Shown in pieces: positions 1 to 9,094 of a stretch of DNA of 64,000 bases. The position numbers were made by a program, and so were the translations under genes. Numbering within the stretch: position 1 is the first letter of the stretch; each line of letters starts with the position of its first letter. The DNA comes from Enterocloster clostridioformis (GTDB taxonomy: Bacteria; Bacillota; Clostridia; Lachnospirales; Lachnospiraceae). Below the pieces are notes generated by a model. The model had not been told where the DNA came from. It saw only the letters and a program-made list of their open reading frames with translations, and did not search any database. The stretch spans positions 4,898,001-4,962,000 of the forward strand of contig NZ_JAIWZC010000001.1 in assembly GCF_020297485.1 (NCBI RefSeq). Reading direction: 5' to 3'.

Positions 1-2880
1 ATGAGGCCGACAGAACTGATAATATCCGCATTTGGACCATATGCAGGTGAGGTTACCCTGGATATGGCCTCTCTGGGAGACCGGGGGCTTTATCTTATTA
101 CGGGTGACACCGGCGCGGGGAAGACCACTCTGTTTGACGCCATTGCATTTGCCCTTTACGGCAATGCCAGCGGGGACAGCCGCAAACCCAGAATGCTGAG
201 GAGTAAATACGCCAGGCCGGATGCCAGGACCTATGTGGAGATGGGATTTTCCTATAATGGAAAGGAATACAGGGTGCGGCGCAATCCTGAGTATATGAGG
301 GCAAAACAAAGAGGCGAAGGGGAGACAAGGGAGAAACCGGACGCAGAGCTTCATCTGCCGGACGGCAGGCTTGTTACAGGAGATAAGGCGGTAACTGTGG
401 AGGTGGAAGGGCTTCTGGGCCTTAACAGGGAGCAGTTCTCCCAGATTGCCATGCTGGCCCAGGGCAGTTTTTCCAGGCTCCTGTCAGGCAGAACCGAGGA
501 TCGGGGCATCATTTTCCGGGAAATATTCAAGACAAAGCCCTATCAGCTGTTTCAGGAAAAGCTGAAGGACCGGACCAAGGGCCTGTATGGCCGTTACGCG
601 GACAGCAGGAAGAGTATGGAACAGTATGCAGGAGGTGTTATCACAGAGGGCCATAGTGAGGAACTGAAGCTTCGCTGGAAGGAGGTGCCCCAGGGAAGCC
701 TGGAAGCTCTTTTGGAGGTGCTGGACCAGCTGATTACGGCAGATGAGGCGCAGCAGCAGGAGAAAGACAAGGCCATGGCCCTGGTCAGGGATGAGATAGC
801 TGCCCTTGGGATGGAGCTGGGGAAAATGCAGGGGGATGCCGCGGTCTGCCGGGATATGGCCGCTGCCGCGGATGTGCTCAGGGAGAATACGCCGGTTCTG
901 GAGCAGGCAAGGGCCAGGTATGAGAGGGAGAAGGAACGCCAGGCTGACAGAGACGGCTTGATTGGCGATGTTACCAGGATGGAAGAAAACCTGAAAACCT
1001 ATGACCGTTTTTACGCGCTTCAGGAGAATCTGAAGGCATGCAGGAAAGAGACAGAGAGCCTTGGAGACAGGCTGGAGCGGGCGGCCCTGGAGGAAAAGCA
1101 GTGGAAGGAACGAAATGACAGCGATGAGAAGACCCTGGAAACCCTTCGCCAGGCAGGAGAAGAGTATCAGGCGGCCCTGACGGCAGGGGAGCGGCTGCGT
1201 GAATACAGTGCGCGTATCGGGCTTCTGGCAGAGGAGCTGGCGCGGTACGGGCAGGAGAGGAGTAAGCTTGAGGCAGCCAGAGAGCGTTACAGGGCAGCCG
1301 ACGGGGAGCGCCGGAGGGCAGACGATGCCTACCGGGAGATGTATCAGAGATTCCTGGACAACCAGGCTGGAATTCTGGCCTCGCGGCTCACAGAAGGCCA
1401 GCCCTGTCCTGTATGCGGCTCCGTCACCCATCCGGCGCCAGCACGGTATATGGAGGAGGGAAAGGAGGCAGCCAAGGACAAGGTAGACCGGCTTAAGGCT
1501 GTCGCAGGGGAAAAGGACAGGGAGGCTGCCAGGCTCAGCCTGGAAGCAGGAAGGCTGGCAGGCAGTCTGGATACCCGTTATGAAAGGATGAAGCAGCAGA
1601 TTGATGCCGAGGTGGCTTCCTGGAAGGAGGACTGGCAGCAGCGGATTCACCAGGCGGAAGCCGCCGCCGGGGTATTGGCTTCGGAGACAGGGGATGAGCG
1701 GCAGGGACGCAGGTATTTCCTTGAACAGTGGGAACAGATGATGGGGCAGCTGAAAGGCCAGCTGGAGCGCCAGGCTGCCGTCCAGAAGGAGAAGATTCAG
1801 GAAAAGAAGAAGAGAAAAGAATATAAGGAAGCCATTGAAGGCAGAAGGGCCTTGGGGCGTCAATCCCTGGAAGCAGCCTCGGAGCTGAAACAGCAGGCCC
1901 AGAGGCTGCTGGCAGAGAGCCAGGCAAAGGAAAGGGAGCTGGAAAGCCGCCTTAAGGAGATGGAGTCCTCCCTGCCCTATGAAAACAGAACGGCCGCTCA
2001 GGCTGAGCTGGCAGAGAAGAAGGCATTTCTTGCCGGACTGGAAAAGGCGTTTAAGGATGCGGAGGAATCCTATAACCGGGTAAGCCGCCGGGTGTCGGAC
2101 GCACAGGCCCGGCTGGAGGCGCTGGGAGGTCAGATGGCGGGGAAGGAGAGGCTGTCCATGGATTGTCTGGAGGAGCGGATGCAGGAGAACCGGCAGCGCC
2201 AGTCTGAGGCAAGGGAGAGGCTGACCGGTCTGGAGCAGGGGAAAAGCAGGCTTCACCACAGGCTGGAAACCAACCGCATGGCAAGGGAACGCATTACGCA
2301 GCAAAAGGCGTCCATGGAAGAGATACAAAAGGAATGGACGTGGGTCAAGGCCCTTTCCGATACAGCGGCAGGAGAAGTGGGGGGAAAGGAAAAAATTACC
2401 TTGGAAACATATGCGCAGATGGCGTATTTCGAGCGCATCATTGCCAGGGCAAATACCAGGTTCATGGTCATGAGCGGAGGCCAGTATGAGCTGAAACGGT
2501 GTACGGAGGAGGATAACAGGGGAAAGAACGGACTGGGACTGAATGTCATCGACCACTACAATGGCACAGAGCGAAGCGTAAAGACATTGTCCGGCGGGGA
2601 ATCCTTCCAGGCGTCCCTTTCCCTGGCTCTGGGCTTGTCGGATGAGATACAGTCAGCCGCAGGCGGAATCCGTCTGGACACCCTCTTTGTGGATGAGGGA
2701 TTTGGGTCCCTGGATGAGGATACCCTGAACCTGGCCATGAAGTCCCTGGGAGACCTGGCAGAAGGAAGGCGTCTGGTGGGCATCATCTCCCATGTGGGGG
2801 AGCTGAAGGAACGAATCGAGCGCCAGATTGTTGTGGTTAAGGACAAGACAGGCGGAAGCAGGGCATATATTGAAACGTGA
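1..2880 (+). CDS. sbcC: Exonuclease SbcCD, ATPase/coiled-coil subunit SbcC
   Basis: SbcC is the SMC/Rad50-like ATPase that works with the SbcD nuclease to cut hairpin and protein-blocked DNA ends. The 959-aa protein shows an N-terminal Walker A (GDTGAGKT, residues 35-42), long charged coiled-coil arms, a central zinc hook CPVCG at 469-473, and a C-terminal ABC signature LSGGESFQ starting at 863 followed by Walker B (LFVDEG, about 895-900). The first base of the window is the ATG, and the opening residues (SAFGPYAG) match SbcC N-termini, so the gene is complete. sbcD is expected just upstream, outside the window. The length is slightly below the usual 1000-1050 aa, in the coiled coil. Confidence 0.96.
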   Translation: MRPTELIISAFGPYAGEVTLDMASLGDRGLYLITGDTGAGKTTLFDAIAFALYGNASGDSRKPRMLRSKYARPDARTYVEMGFSYNGKEYRVRRNPEYMRAKQRGEGETREKPDAELHLPDGRLVTGDKAVTVEVEGLLGLNREQFSQIAMLAQGSFSRLLSGRTEDRGIIFREIFKTKPYQLFQEKLKDRTKGLYGRYADSRKSMEQYAGGVITEGHSEELKLRWKEVPQGSLEALLEVLDQLITADEAQQQEKDKAMALVRDEIAALGMELGKMQGDAAVCRDMAAAADVLRENTPVLEQARARYEREKERQADRDGLIGDVTRMEENLKTYDRFYALQENLKACRKETESLGDRLERAALEEKQWKERNDSDEKTLETLRQAGEEYQAALTAGERLREYSARIGLLAEELARYGQERSKLEAARERYRAADGERRRADDAYREMYQRFLDNQAGILASRLTEGQPCPVCGSVTHPAPARYMEEGKEAAKDKVDRLKAVAGEKDREAARLSLEAGRLAGSLDTRYERMKQQIDAEVASWKEDWQQRIHQAEAAAGVLASETGDERQGRRYFLEQWEQMMGQLKGQLERQAAVQKEKIQEKKKRKEYKEAIEGRRALGRQSLEAASELKQQAQRLLAESQAKERELESRLKEMESSLPYENRTAAQAELAEKKAFLAGLEKAFKDAEESYNRVSRRVSDAQARLEALGGQMAGKERLSMDCLEERMQENRQRQSEARERLTGLEQGKSRLHHRLETNRMARERITQQKASMEEIQKEWTWVKALSDTAAGEVGGKEKITLETYAQMAYFERIIARANTRFMVMSGGQYELKRCTEEDNRGKNGLGLNVIDHYNGTERSVKTLSGGESFQASLSLALGLSDEIQSAAGGIRLDTLFVDEGFGSLDEDTLNLAMKSLGDLAEGRRLVGIISHVGELKERIERQIVVVKDKTGGSRAYIET

Positions 2881-2927
2881 CGGAAGCAGAATGGGAATGA
2901 AGTTGGATCGCAGATAAGGAGAATAAG

Positions 2928-3392
2928 GTGAGAAGAAAGGACAGGGAAGTTAAGGATATATATGGAATAAGGGAAATTATACGGGAGTGTGACTGCTGCA
3001 GGCTGGCTTTTCCCCATGGAAAGAGCGCCTACATCGTTCCTCTCAGCTTCGGATACAATGAGGAGGAAAATGCGTTCTATTTCCACGGGGCGGCGGAAGG
3101 GAAGAAGATGGACCTGGTCAGGCAGATTGGATATGCCGGGTTTGAGATGGATACTGCCCATGGTCTGAAGGAGGCGGACCAGGCCTGCGGATATTCCTTC
3201 CGGTACAGAAGCGTGGTGGGGGAAGGACCCATCCGGGTAGTGGAAGAGGTGGAGGAGAAGAAAAAGGGCCTGAACTGCATCATGGGCCACATGTCAGGAA
3301 AGGACGGCTGGGCTTACCCGGAGGCTATGCTTAAGAGAACCGCTGTACTGCGCCTGGATGTGGAACAGATGTCAGGGAAAGAGCAGCTTTAA
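2928..3392 (+). CDS. Pyridoxamine 5'-phosphate oxidase-like flavin-binding protein
   Basis: This 154-aa protein resembles the NimA/PNPOx-like split-barrel FMN-binding family: an N-terminal helix, then strands with the pattern AYIVPLSFGY and FYFHGA-EGKKMDLV, and a C-terminal segment ending in VLRLDVEQMSGKE, as in this family. Such proteins bind FMN and may reduce small molecules such as nitroimidazoles; the substrate cannot be told. The start is GTG at 2928, preceded by AAGGAG with good spacing. It lies 47 bp after sbcC and 24 bp before the next gene, so it is probably cotranscribed with its neighbours. Confidence 0.85.
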   Translation: MRRKDREVKDIYGIREIIRECDCCRLAFPHGKSAYIVPLSFGYNEEENAFYFHGAAEGKKMDLVRQIGYAGFEMDTAHGLKEADQACGYSFRYRSVVGEGPIRVVEEVEEKKKGLNCIMGHMSGKDGWAYPEAMLKRTAVLRLDVEQMSGKEQL

Positions 3393-3416
3393 GGGCTGTA
3401 ACAAAGGAGGAAGAAT

Positions 3417-3671
3417 ATGTTTGAGTCAAGATGCGGTGTCCGCTGCAATCAATGTGAAAGAAAGGAAGCGGTCCGCTGTACGGGATGTGTAACCATGGAA
3501 AAGCCCTTCTGGGGCGGCGAGTGCGGGGTTAAATCCTGCTGCGAGGCAAAAGGACTGAACCACTGCGGAGAATGTCCGGATTTTCCCTGTGAGATGGAGG
3601 CATCCATGGGAACGGACATGGGCTTTGACGCAGAGCCAAGGCTAAAACAGTGCAGGGAATGGGCAAAATAA
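3417..3671 (+). CDS. Cysteine-rich DUF3795-family protein
   Basis: This 84-aa protein has many cysteines arranged as CGVRCNQC, RCTGC, CGVKSCC and CGECPDFPC, a pattern typical of DUF3795 proteins, which probably bind metal or an Fe-S cluster. No enzyme activity can be assigned. GGAGG lies 7 bp before the ATG. It sits in a close run of small genes after sbcC. It is shorter than many DUF3795 proteins but ends naturally after the cysteine block. Confidence 0.8.
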   Translation: MFESRCGVRCNQCERKEAVRCTGCVTMEKPFWGGECGVKSCCEAKGLNHCGECPDFPCEMEASMGTDMGFDAEPRLKQCREWAK

Positions 3672-3689
3672 TATCATCATGGAGGATAT

Positions 3690-4292
3690 ATGCTGTCAGA
3701 GGATATGGCGGAAGCAGCCGAGAGGGAGTATCCGATTTTGGATAAGATTTATGAAGATCAGATGGTCATCAGGGTGTCAGGGAAAAGAGTGGAGTTTGAC
3801 TCGGTGAAATTCGTCAGGTGCAGGATGGAGGAATGTGATTTTAGCGGCGCATCCTTCTGCAATGTGATATTTGACAAGTGTGATTTTTCTAACTGTTCCT
3901 TCCGGGATACCTATTGGAAGAATGTGAATATATCAGACTCAAAGGGGGATGGAAGCCAGTTCTGCAATTCCACGTTTAAGTGGGTAAAGCTTCTCGACAG
4001 TCAGTTTCACTATGGGAATTTCTCCACTGTCTTCTGGGAGTTCGGTGAAATAAGAGGCTGTAATTTCCGGGAGTCCTTTATGTCTGAGGTGAAGTTTAAA
4101 AAGACGGTCTTTTCCTCCACGGACCTGACCGGGACGGATTTTTTCCGCACGCCGTTAAAGGGAATGGATTTATCGGAGTGCGCCATTGACGGCATTATGG
4201 TCTCAGATCAGTTTACGGAGCTGTCAGGGGTAAAGGTCAGCCTGCTGCAGGCGGCTGAGCTGGCCAGACTGATGGGCGTTAAAATTGTGTAA
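3690..4292 (+). CDS. Pentapeptide repeat-containing protein
   Basis: This 200-aa protein contains tandem A(D/N)LXX-like pentapeptides from about residue 45 to 160 (for example CDFSGASFCNVIF, CDFSNCSFRDTYW, TDLTGTDFFRTPL), which predict a right-handed quadrilateral beta-helix. Family members include DNA-gyrase-protecting proteins (Qnr/MfpA-like) and many of unknown role. The central cysteine-centred repeats are compatible with the Qnr-like side of the family, but that is only inference. GGAGG precedes the ATG. It is 18 bp downstream of the DUF3795 gene and likely shares its transcript. Confidence 0.85.
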   Translation: MLSEDMAEAAEREYPILDKIYEDQMVIRVSGKRVEFDSVKFVRCRMEECDFSGASFCNVIFDKCDFSNCSFRDTYWKNVNISDSKGDGSQFCNSTFKWVKLLDSQFHYGNFSTVFWEFGEIRGCNFRESFMSEVKFKKTVFSSTDLTGTDFFRTPLKGMDLSECAIDGIMVSDQFTELSGVKVSLLQAAELARLMGVKIV

Positions 4293-4340
4293 GAAGGTTA
4301 TATAATATAAACTATATATAGAAAACAGGAGGATGTTACA

Positions 4341-4967
4341 ATGATAGAGAGCATGACGATTCAGGAGTTTCTGGATGTATTATCTTCAAAGGAGCCGGTA
4401 CCGGGCGGAGGAGGAGCCTCGGCCCTGGCCGGCGCCCTGGGCAATGCCCTGGGACAGATGGTGTCCAATCTGACCATAGGCAAGAAGAAGTACGCGCTGG
4501 TGGAGGATGAGATTAAGGAGCTGGCAGAGCGGATGAAGGGAATCCAGGGACAGTTTACCCAGCTGGCTGACCAGGATGCGAAGGTGTTTGCGCCTCTGGC
4601 CAAGTGCTACAGCCTTCCCTCAGGTACGGAGGAAGAAAAGGCATACAAGGCAGAGGTCATGGAAGCACGCTTGCTAGATGCCAGTCTCGTGCCAATGGAA
4701 ATCATGGAAAAGGCGGCGGAAATGCTGGAAATCATGGATATCCTTGCTGATAAGGGAAGCAGGATGGCTGTCAGCGACGTGGGCGTGGGAGTTCAGTTCA
4801 TCCGGACCGCATTGCTGGGAGCCGTGATGAATGTGTACATCAATACCAAGTCCATGAAGAACAGGGAGAAGGCGGAAGAAATGAATGAAAAGGCGGAACG
4901 CCTCATTAGGGAGGGGACAGAGGCAGCGGACCGCATATATCAGAAGGTGCTTGGGCAGCTGAGATAG
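4341..4967 (+). CDS. fchA: Cyclodeaminase/cyclohydrolase family protein (FchA-like)
   Basis: This 208-aa all-helical protein matches the formiminotetrahydrofolate cyclodeaminase / methenyl-THF cyclohydrolase family. The glycine-rich PVPGGGGASALAGALGNALG near residues 19-38 is the folate-binding signature. The expected reaction is interconversion of 5,10-methenyl-THF and 10-formyl-THF, or formimino-THF deamination. The folD gene at 12740 supplies the other C1 activity, although the two are not adjacent. AGGAGG precedes the ATG. A short A/T-rich gap separates it from the pentapeptide gene. Confidence 0.88.
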   Translation: MIESMTIQEFLDVLSSKEPVPGGGGASALAGALGNALGQMVSNLTIGKKKYALVEDEIKELAERMKGIQGQFTQLADQDAKVFAPLAKCYSLPSGTEEEKAYKAEVMEARLLDASLVPMEIMEKAAEMLEIMDILADKGSRMAVSDVGVGVQFIRTALLGAVMNVYINTKSMKNREKAEEMNEKAERLIREGTEAADRIYQKVLGQLR

Positions 4968-5009
4968 AAGCCGGAAATCGCCGGCTTTTATGAACCTGCC
5001 GACGTATAT

Positions 5010-5292
5010 TTATTCACCCCAACCCTCCAGAACAGGCAGCAGGATGATGGCTGCCTGTAGGAGGCGCCCTACGCTGGAGAATTCAATCCTGGAGGCAAAG
5101 GTCTGGAACAGGGTTCCGGCAGGGCGGAGCATGATCCGGTCAAATTCACCGTTTGAAACCACATGGCTGAATCCCTTAAAGCCAGCGGCAAATAATTCTG
5201 CTATGGAAAAGGCGGACAGGACAACGGAAAAACACAGGAGGACCTGTTCCCTGGATGAAACGGATTTTGAAAAAGGAAACGTATTTTTTCAT
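5010..5292 (-). pseudogene. Decayed ABC-2 type permease remnant
   Basis: Reading the minus strand from the ATG at 5292 (which overlaps the ATPase stop as ATGA), about 17 codons (MKKYVSFFKIRF) match the start of ABC-2 permeases. A frame break follows, then a second frame reads about 70 residues (FSHVVSNGEFDRIMLRPAG...FSSVGRLLQAA) typical of the first half of this permease family, before a stop at 5010. Most transmembrane segments are missing. It was clearly a translationally coupled partner of the ATPase pseudogene upstream and is now non-functional. Confidence 0.7.
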
Positions 5293-5964
5293 ATTGAAAA
5301 CTCCTGATAAAGGGAAACCACCATTTCATCCATGGTGGTGCCTGTGATTGACAGGTCGTTGATTTCCAGCCGGGAATTGAGGATGGAGATAACATGGGAC
5401 ACGCTGATGGAGGACGTGTCTGCCAGGACCTCCAGCCGGCCGGGAATATCCTTGACAACGGATATACCGCTTTCCTGTATATTCGTTAAATCAGAGACAC
5501 TGCCACCCCGGGGGAACGGTGTATAATCAATGGAAATATGTTTGGCAGAGGAATAATGTTTTTTCAGCATCTGAAGGTCGCCGTCCAATAGAAGGCGGCC
5601 TTTTCCTATGAGAAGAATCCTGTTTGTCAATGCCTCTATATCCTGGGTATCATGGGTGGTCAGGATGATGGTGGTGCCATGGTCCCTGTTGATTTCACGG
5701 ATAATATTGCGGACAGCAATTTTTGAGACCGCATCCGTTGTCCCAGCGAAAGCTGCCGGACATGATTTTAATGGTACTGCTTTTTCCGGCGCCGTTGGGA
5801 CCTATATAGCCCACGATTTCACCCTCACGGATATGAAAGGAGATATCCTCCAGCGCATGGATGGTTTCATATTCCCTGTGGAACAGGGAAGAAAAGGCGG
5901 TCCACAGACCGGAATTCCTTCGGGCCACCCGGTATGTCTTGCAGATATGTTCCACCGTAATCAT
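5289..5964 (-). pseudogene. Decayed ABC transporter ATPase with internal deletion
   Basis: The minus strand starts at ATG 5964 (GGGAGG upstream) with MITVEHICKTYRV and runs through Walker A (GYIGPNGAGKSSTIK). Near 5740 it jumps frame directly into residues that follow Walker B in intact homologues (GTTIILTTHDTQDIEAL) and ends with a normal C-terminal domain. The Q-loop, LSGGQ signature and Walker B, roughly 80-100 residues, are gone. It belongs to the NatA/ABC-2 exporter class (long insertion before Walker A). It cannot be an active ATPase. Confidence 0.8.
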
Positions 5965-6303
5965 GTTTTTATCCTCCCCAGAAAGCCTGTACGGCATTTT
6001 AGCATTAAATTTCTATTTTATAGTCTGGATAAGGGATTGTCAATAGCATTAAAATAAAAAACCTCCTGCAAAAGTGCCGTTGAATCCTATAGTTTTTTTC
6101 TATGTACAAAAAGCATATTTATACAACATTTCTATCCGAAATGCAGCCGAATTCAGTGAGACCTTGAGAAATCTGGAAAATACTCTTCTTAATTACTGGA
6201 GTTATATATGTGATTTGTTGAATTGGAATAAAAGAACTGAAATCGAAAAAATGTAATGGGAATTATGGAAAAATAATTGAATTAAAGTTGCAATTGGTAG
6301 AAG

Positions 6304-6332
6304 TAGACAAAAAAATATACCGATGCTATAAT
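6304..6332 (+). promoter_or_regulatory. Sigma-A promoter of the first peptide ABC operon
   Basis: TAGACA (6304-6309), a 17-bp spacer and TATAAT (6327-6332) lie about 98 bp before the binding-protein ATG, in an AT-rich intergenic stretch (5965-6429) that otherwise holds no convincing gene. Confidence 0.75.
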
Positions 6333-6363
6333 GAGGCCGTCATTTTTACATCATTCAATACTC

Positions 6364-6406
6364 CAGATACAGGGCTGGTGACTGGCTTTACGGATTCCTG
6401 TATCTG
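6364..6406 (+). other. Leader hairpin before peptide-binding protein
   Basis: A perfect 10-bp inverted repeat, CAGATACAGG (6364-6373) and CCTGTATCTG (6397-6406), lies in the 5' leader just before the AGGAAGG ribosome site. It has no U-tract, so it is not a terminator. It may stabilise the mRNA or act as an operator. Confidence 0.55.
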
Positions 6407-6429
6407 TCGGAAAGGAAGGTTTTACTATT

Positions 6430-8046
6430 ATGAAACACAGGAAATGGTCCCGACTGCTGGCCCTGGCTCTCAGCGCCGTGATGCTGACCGCATGCGGCCA
6501 GTCCGGCGGGGCGAAGGAGGAGCCCGCCACCGCGGTTGCCGGAGGGGCGGCTGAGGGGACAGAAACCACAAAGCCAACAGGGGAAATAAGTTATAAAACA
6601 GAGCTGAACGTCGCCATAACAGCAAATCCGCCGAGTCTGGATGTTCACGGTGTCAATTCCAACATTGTGGGCGGAATCGGTACCCATATCTACGAGCCGC
6701 TGTTTGCTATGGATGCAAACTATGAGCCGGCCGGTGTCCTGGCTGATTCCTACACCATAAGCGAGGATGGCAAGGTCTATACAATCAAACTGCGCCAGGG
6801 CGTCAAGTTCCACAATGGACAGGAAATGACGGCTGACGATGTGGTTGCCTCCATGTCCCGGTGGCTGGAATTATCGGGCAAGGCAAAAGCCCTTCTGGCA
6901 GGAACCGTATTTGAAAAAGCAGATGATTATACTATTACCATGACATTGCCGGAGGCATATGCCGATGCCCTGACCGTAGTCGCAGCGTCCATTCAGTTCC
7001 CTGCGATTTATCCGAAGTCCGTTATTGATTCTGCAGGAACAGAGGGCATTACGGAATACATTGGCACAGGTCCCTATAAGCTGGACGAGTGGAAGCAGGA
7101 CCAGTACATTCATTTGGTCCGGTATGAGGACTATGCGCAGCCGGCCGGAGAGTCTTCCGGTTTCACAGGTGAAAAACTGGCAGCTACTCCGGATATTTAC
7201 TTCCGCGTGGTGACAGATGATTCCACCCGGGTTGCAGGTGTCCAGACCGGCCAGTACGACATTGCGGAAGAAATGCCCCAGGAGAGGTATCAGGAACTTT
7301 CCGGTGACAGCAGTCTCAAGTTTTATGTAAAGACCGCAGGTACCATCAACCTGTTCTTCAACACCACAAAAGGGATCATGGCCAGCCCGCAGATGCGTCA
7401 GGCTATTATGGCCTGCCTGAATTGCGATGATATTATGCTGGCAAGCTACGGAGACCCAAACCTGTATGTGCTCAATCCAGGGTGGTGTAACCCGGATGAT
7501 GCGATGTGGGGCAGTGATGCAGGCTCTGAATATTACAATCAGAATAACATCGGGAAAGCAAAGGAATTGTTGACAGAGGCCGGTTATAACAATGAAGAGA
7601 TTGTTCTGGTGACGACACCTGATTATGGCGAGATGTACAATGCAACCCTGGTTGTACAGGCTGAATTACAGAGTGCGGGCATTAATGCGGTGGTTGAGAG
7701 TTATGACTTCGCAACCTTTATGGAGCACAGGGCCAATCCGGATCAGTTTTCGCTGTATATTACAAGCAACCGCTATAACCTGAATCCGGTTCAGCTGTCT
7801 GTTCTGACCAAGGATTGGGCCGGGCTGGACCGCCCTGAGGTAGATGAGGGGATTGCTGCAATCCGTATGGCATCTTCCCCTGAAGAGTCATCTGCAAAAT
7901 GGGATGATTTGCAGGAGTTCCTGTATGAGTACGGTGCGGCAAGCGTACTGGGCCACTACAGCGGCCTGATGGCCACAGGGGCCGGTGTTGAAGGCTTTAA
8001 TTTCTTCGATTTTCCACTTTACTGGAATGTGAAGGTTCCTGCATAA
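6430..8046 (+). CDS. Peptide ABC transporter substrate-binding lipoprotein (SBP_bac_5)
   Basis: This 538-aa extracellular lipoprotein is the solute receptor of the Dpp/Opp-type importer encoded downstream. It has a type II signal peptide with lipobox LTAC (Cys22), a low-complexity linker, and family-5 motifs such as YTIKLRQGVKFHNGQEMTADDV and YIGTGPYKLDEW. The expected ligands are di- or oligopeptides, but nickel, heme or other peptide-like ligands cannot be excluded. AGGAAGG precedes the ATG. It is the first gene of a five-gene operon with the usual order A-B-C-D-F, and the 86-bp gap to the permease is the largest within it. Confidence 0.93.
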   Translation: MKHRKWSRLLALALSAVMLTACGQSGGAKEEPATAVAGGAAEGTETTKPTGEISYKTELNVAITANPPSLDVHGVNSNIVGGIGTHIYEPLFAMDANYEPAGVLADSYTISEDGKVYTIKLRQGVKFHNGQEMTADDVVASMSRWLELSGKAKALLAGTVFEKADDYTITMTLPEAYADALTVVAASIQFPAIYPKSVIDSAGTEGITEYIGTGPYKLDEWKQDQYIHLVRYEDYAQPAGESSGFTGEKLAATPDIYFRVVTDDSTRVAGVQTGQYDIAEEMPQERYQELSGDSSLKFYVKTAGTINLFFNTTKGIMASPQMRQAIMACLNCDDIMLASYGDPNLYVLNPGWCNPDDAMWGSDAGSEYYNQNNIGKAKELLTEAGYNNEEIVLVTTPDYGEMYNATLVVQAELQSAGINAVVESYDFATFMEHRANPDQFSLYITSNRYNLNPVQLSVLTKDWAGLDRPEVDEGIAAIRMASSPEESSAKWDDLQEFLYEYGAASVLGHYSGLMATGAGVEGFNFFDFPLYWNVKVPA

Positions 8047-8132
8047 CTTATGGTTTACTGGCAGGTGGCGGGTTCTCCCCCACCTGCCTTTTGATATATC
8101 AATATGTATGATTGAATGGGAAGGAAATAATA

Positions 8133-9083
8133 ATGCTATCTTATATCATAAAGCGGATTCTCTCGCTGATTCCGACTCTGTTTGTAGTGTCTGTAGTGGT
8201 TTTTCTGGTGGTTTACATGATTCCCGGAGGTCCGGCCACAGCGCTTTTAGGCATGGAAGCCACCCCGGAAGCCATTGCGGATTTAAATGCACAGCTGGGG
8301 TTTGACCGCCCCTTTTTTGTGCAGTACGCAGACTGGTTCATGAATATGCTCCATGGTGACTGGGGACAGTCCTATTTCCTTCAGACAACCGTACTGGATG
8401 CCATTGGAGAATACTTTGTTCCGACGTTCAGCCTGGCGGTTTTTGCACAGCTCATATCTCTGGTAATCGCTGTCCCAATGGGAATTCTGGCTGCCTACAA
8501 GCGGGGAACCTCTGTGGACATCATTACAGTATCAATTTCCCTGCTGGGAATCGCCATACCCGGTTTCCTGCTCAGTATGTTTCTGATGCTGTTTTTTGGT
8601 GTTCACCTGAAATGGCTTCCTGTGGCAGGTTATGTACAGCTGAGCCGGGGACTGTTGGAACATCTCCGGTATCTGCTTCTGCCTGCCTTGTCGCTGGGGG
8701 TTGTCCAGGCTGCTTATATTACCCGCATGTCCCGATCCGCTATGCTGGATGTTCTCTATATGAATTACATACGCACAGCCCGGGCAAAGGGGCTGAGGGA
8801 ATCTGCCGTGGTCCTGGTTTACGGCCTGAAAAACGCGGGTCCCACCATACTGACCGTTGCAGGCCAGTCCTTTGGCAGCCTTGTAACAGGAACCATCGTG
8901 ACCGAAACCCTGTTCAACATACCGGGACTGGGCATGCTTACCATGACTTCTATTACGCGCCGTGATGTTTTTGTCATTCAGGGTGTGGTTCTGTTTGTAA
9001 CTCTGATTTATGTGCTGGTAAACCTTGCGGTGGACATTCTGTACGGATTTGTGGATCCGCGTATCCAGCTGGGAAACAAGTAG
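8133..9083 (+). CDS. Peptide ABC transporter permease, DppB-type
   Basis: This 316-aa inner-membrane permease has six predicted helices. The N-terminal helix begins MLSYIIKRILSLIPTLFVVS, and the periplasmic-loop motif LGFDRPFFVQYADWF and the ATPase-contact EAA-like loop (YIRTARAKGL) match DppB/OppB. The ATG at 8133 was chosen over the TTG at 8112 because GGGAAGGA lies just before it and family N-termini start at this position. It forms the membrane channel together with the next gene. Confidence 0.93.
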   Translation: MLSYIIKRILSLIPTLFVVSVVVFLVVYMIPGGPATALLGMEATPEAIADLNAQLGFDRPFFVQYADWFMNMLHGDWGQSYFLQTTVLDAIGEYFVPTFSLAVFAQLISLVIAVPMGILAAYKRGTSVDIITVSISLLGIAIPGFLLSMFLMLFFGVHLKWLPVAGYVQLSRGLLEHLRYLLLPALSLGVVQAAYITRMSRSAMLDVLYMNYIRTARAKGLRESAVVLVYGLKNAGPTILTVAGQSFGSLVTGTIVTETLFNIPGLGMLTMTSITRRDVFVIQGVVLFVTLIYVLVNLAVDILYGFVDPRIQLGNK

Positions 9084-9094
9084 GGAGGAAAATC

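Noticed and set aside
484..2556. 690-codon open frame on the minus strand
   Set aside because: It lies fully inside sbcC in antisense, has leucine/proline-rich low-quality sequence and no ribosome site; it is a shadow of GC-rich coding DNA.
5608..6057. 149-codon plus-strand ORF
   Set aside because: It is antisense to the ABC ATPase pseudogene, whose minus-strand reading has clear Walker A homology.
6288..6554. Plus-strand ORF over the start of the peptide-binding protein
   Set aside because: It overlaps the promoter and the lipoprotein signal sequence in another frame and lacks a ribosome site.
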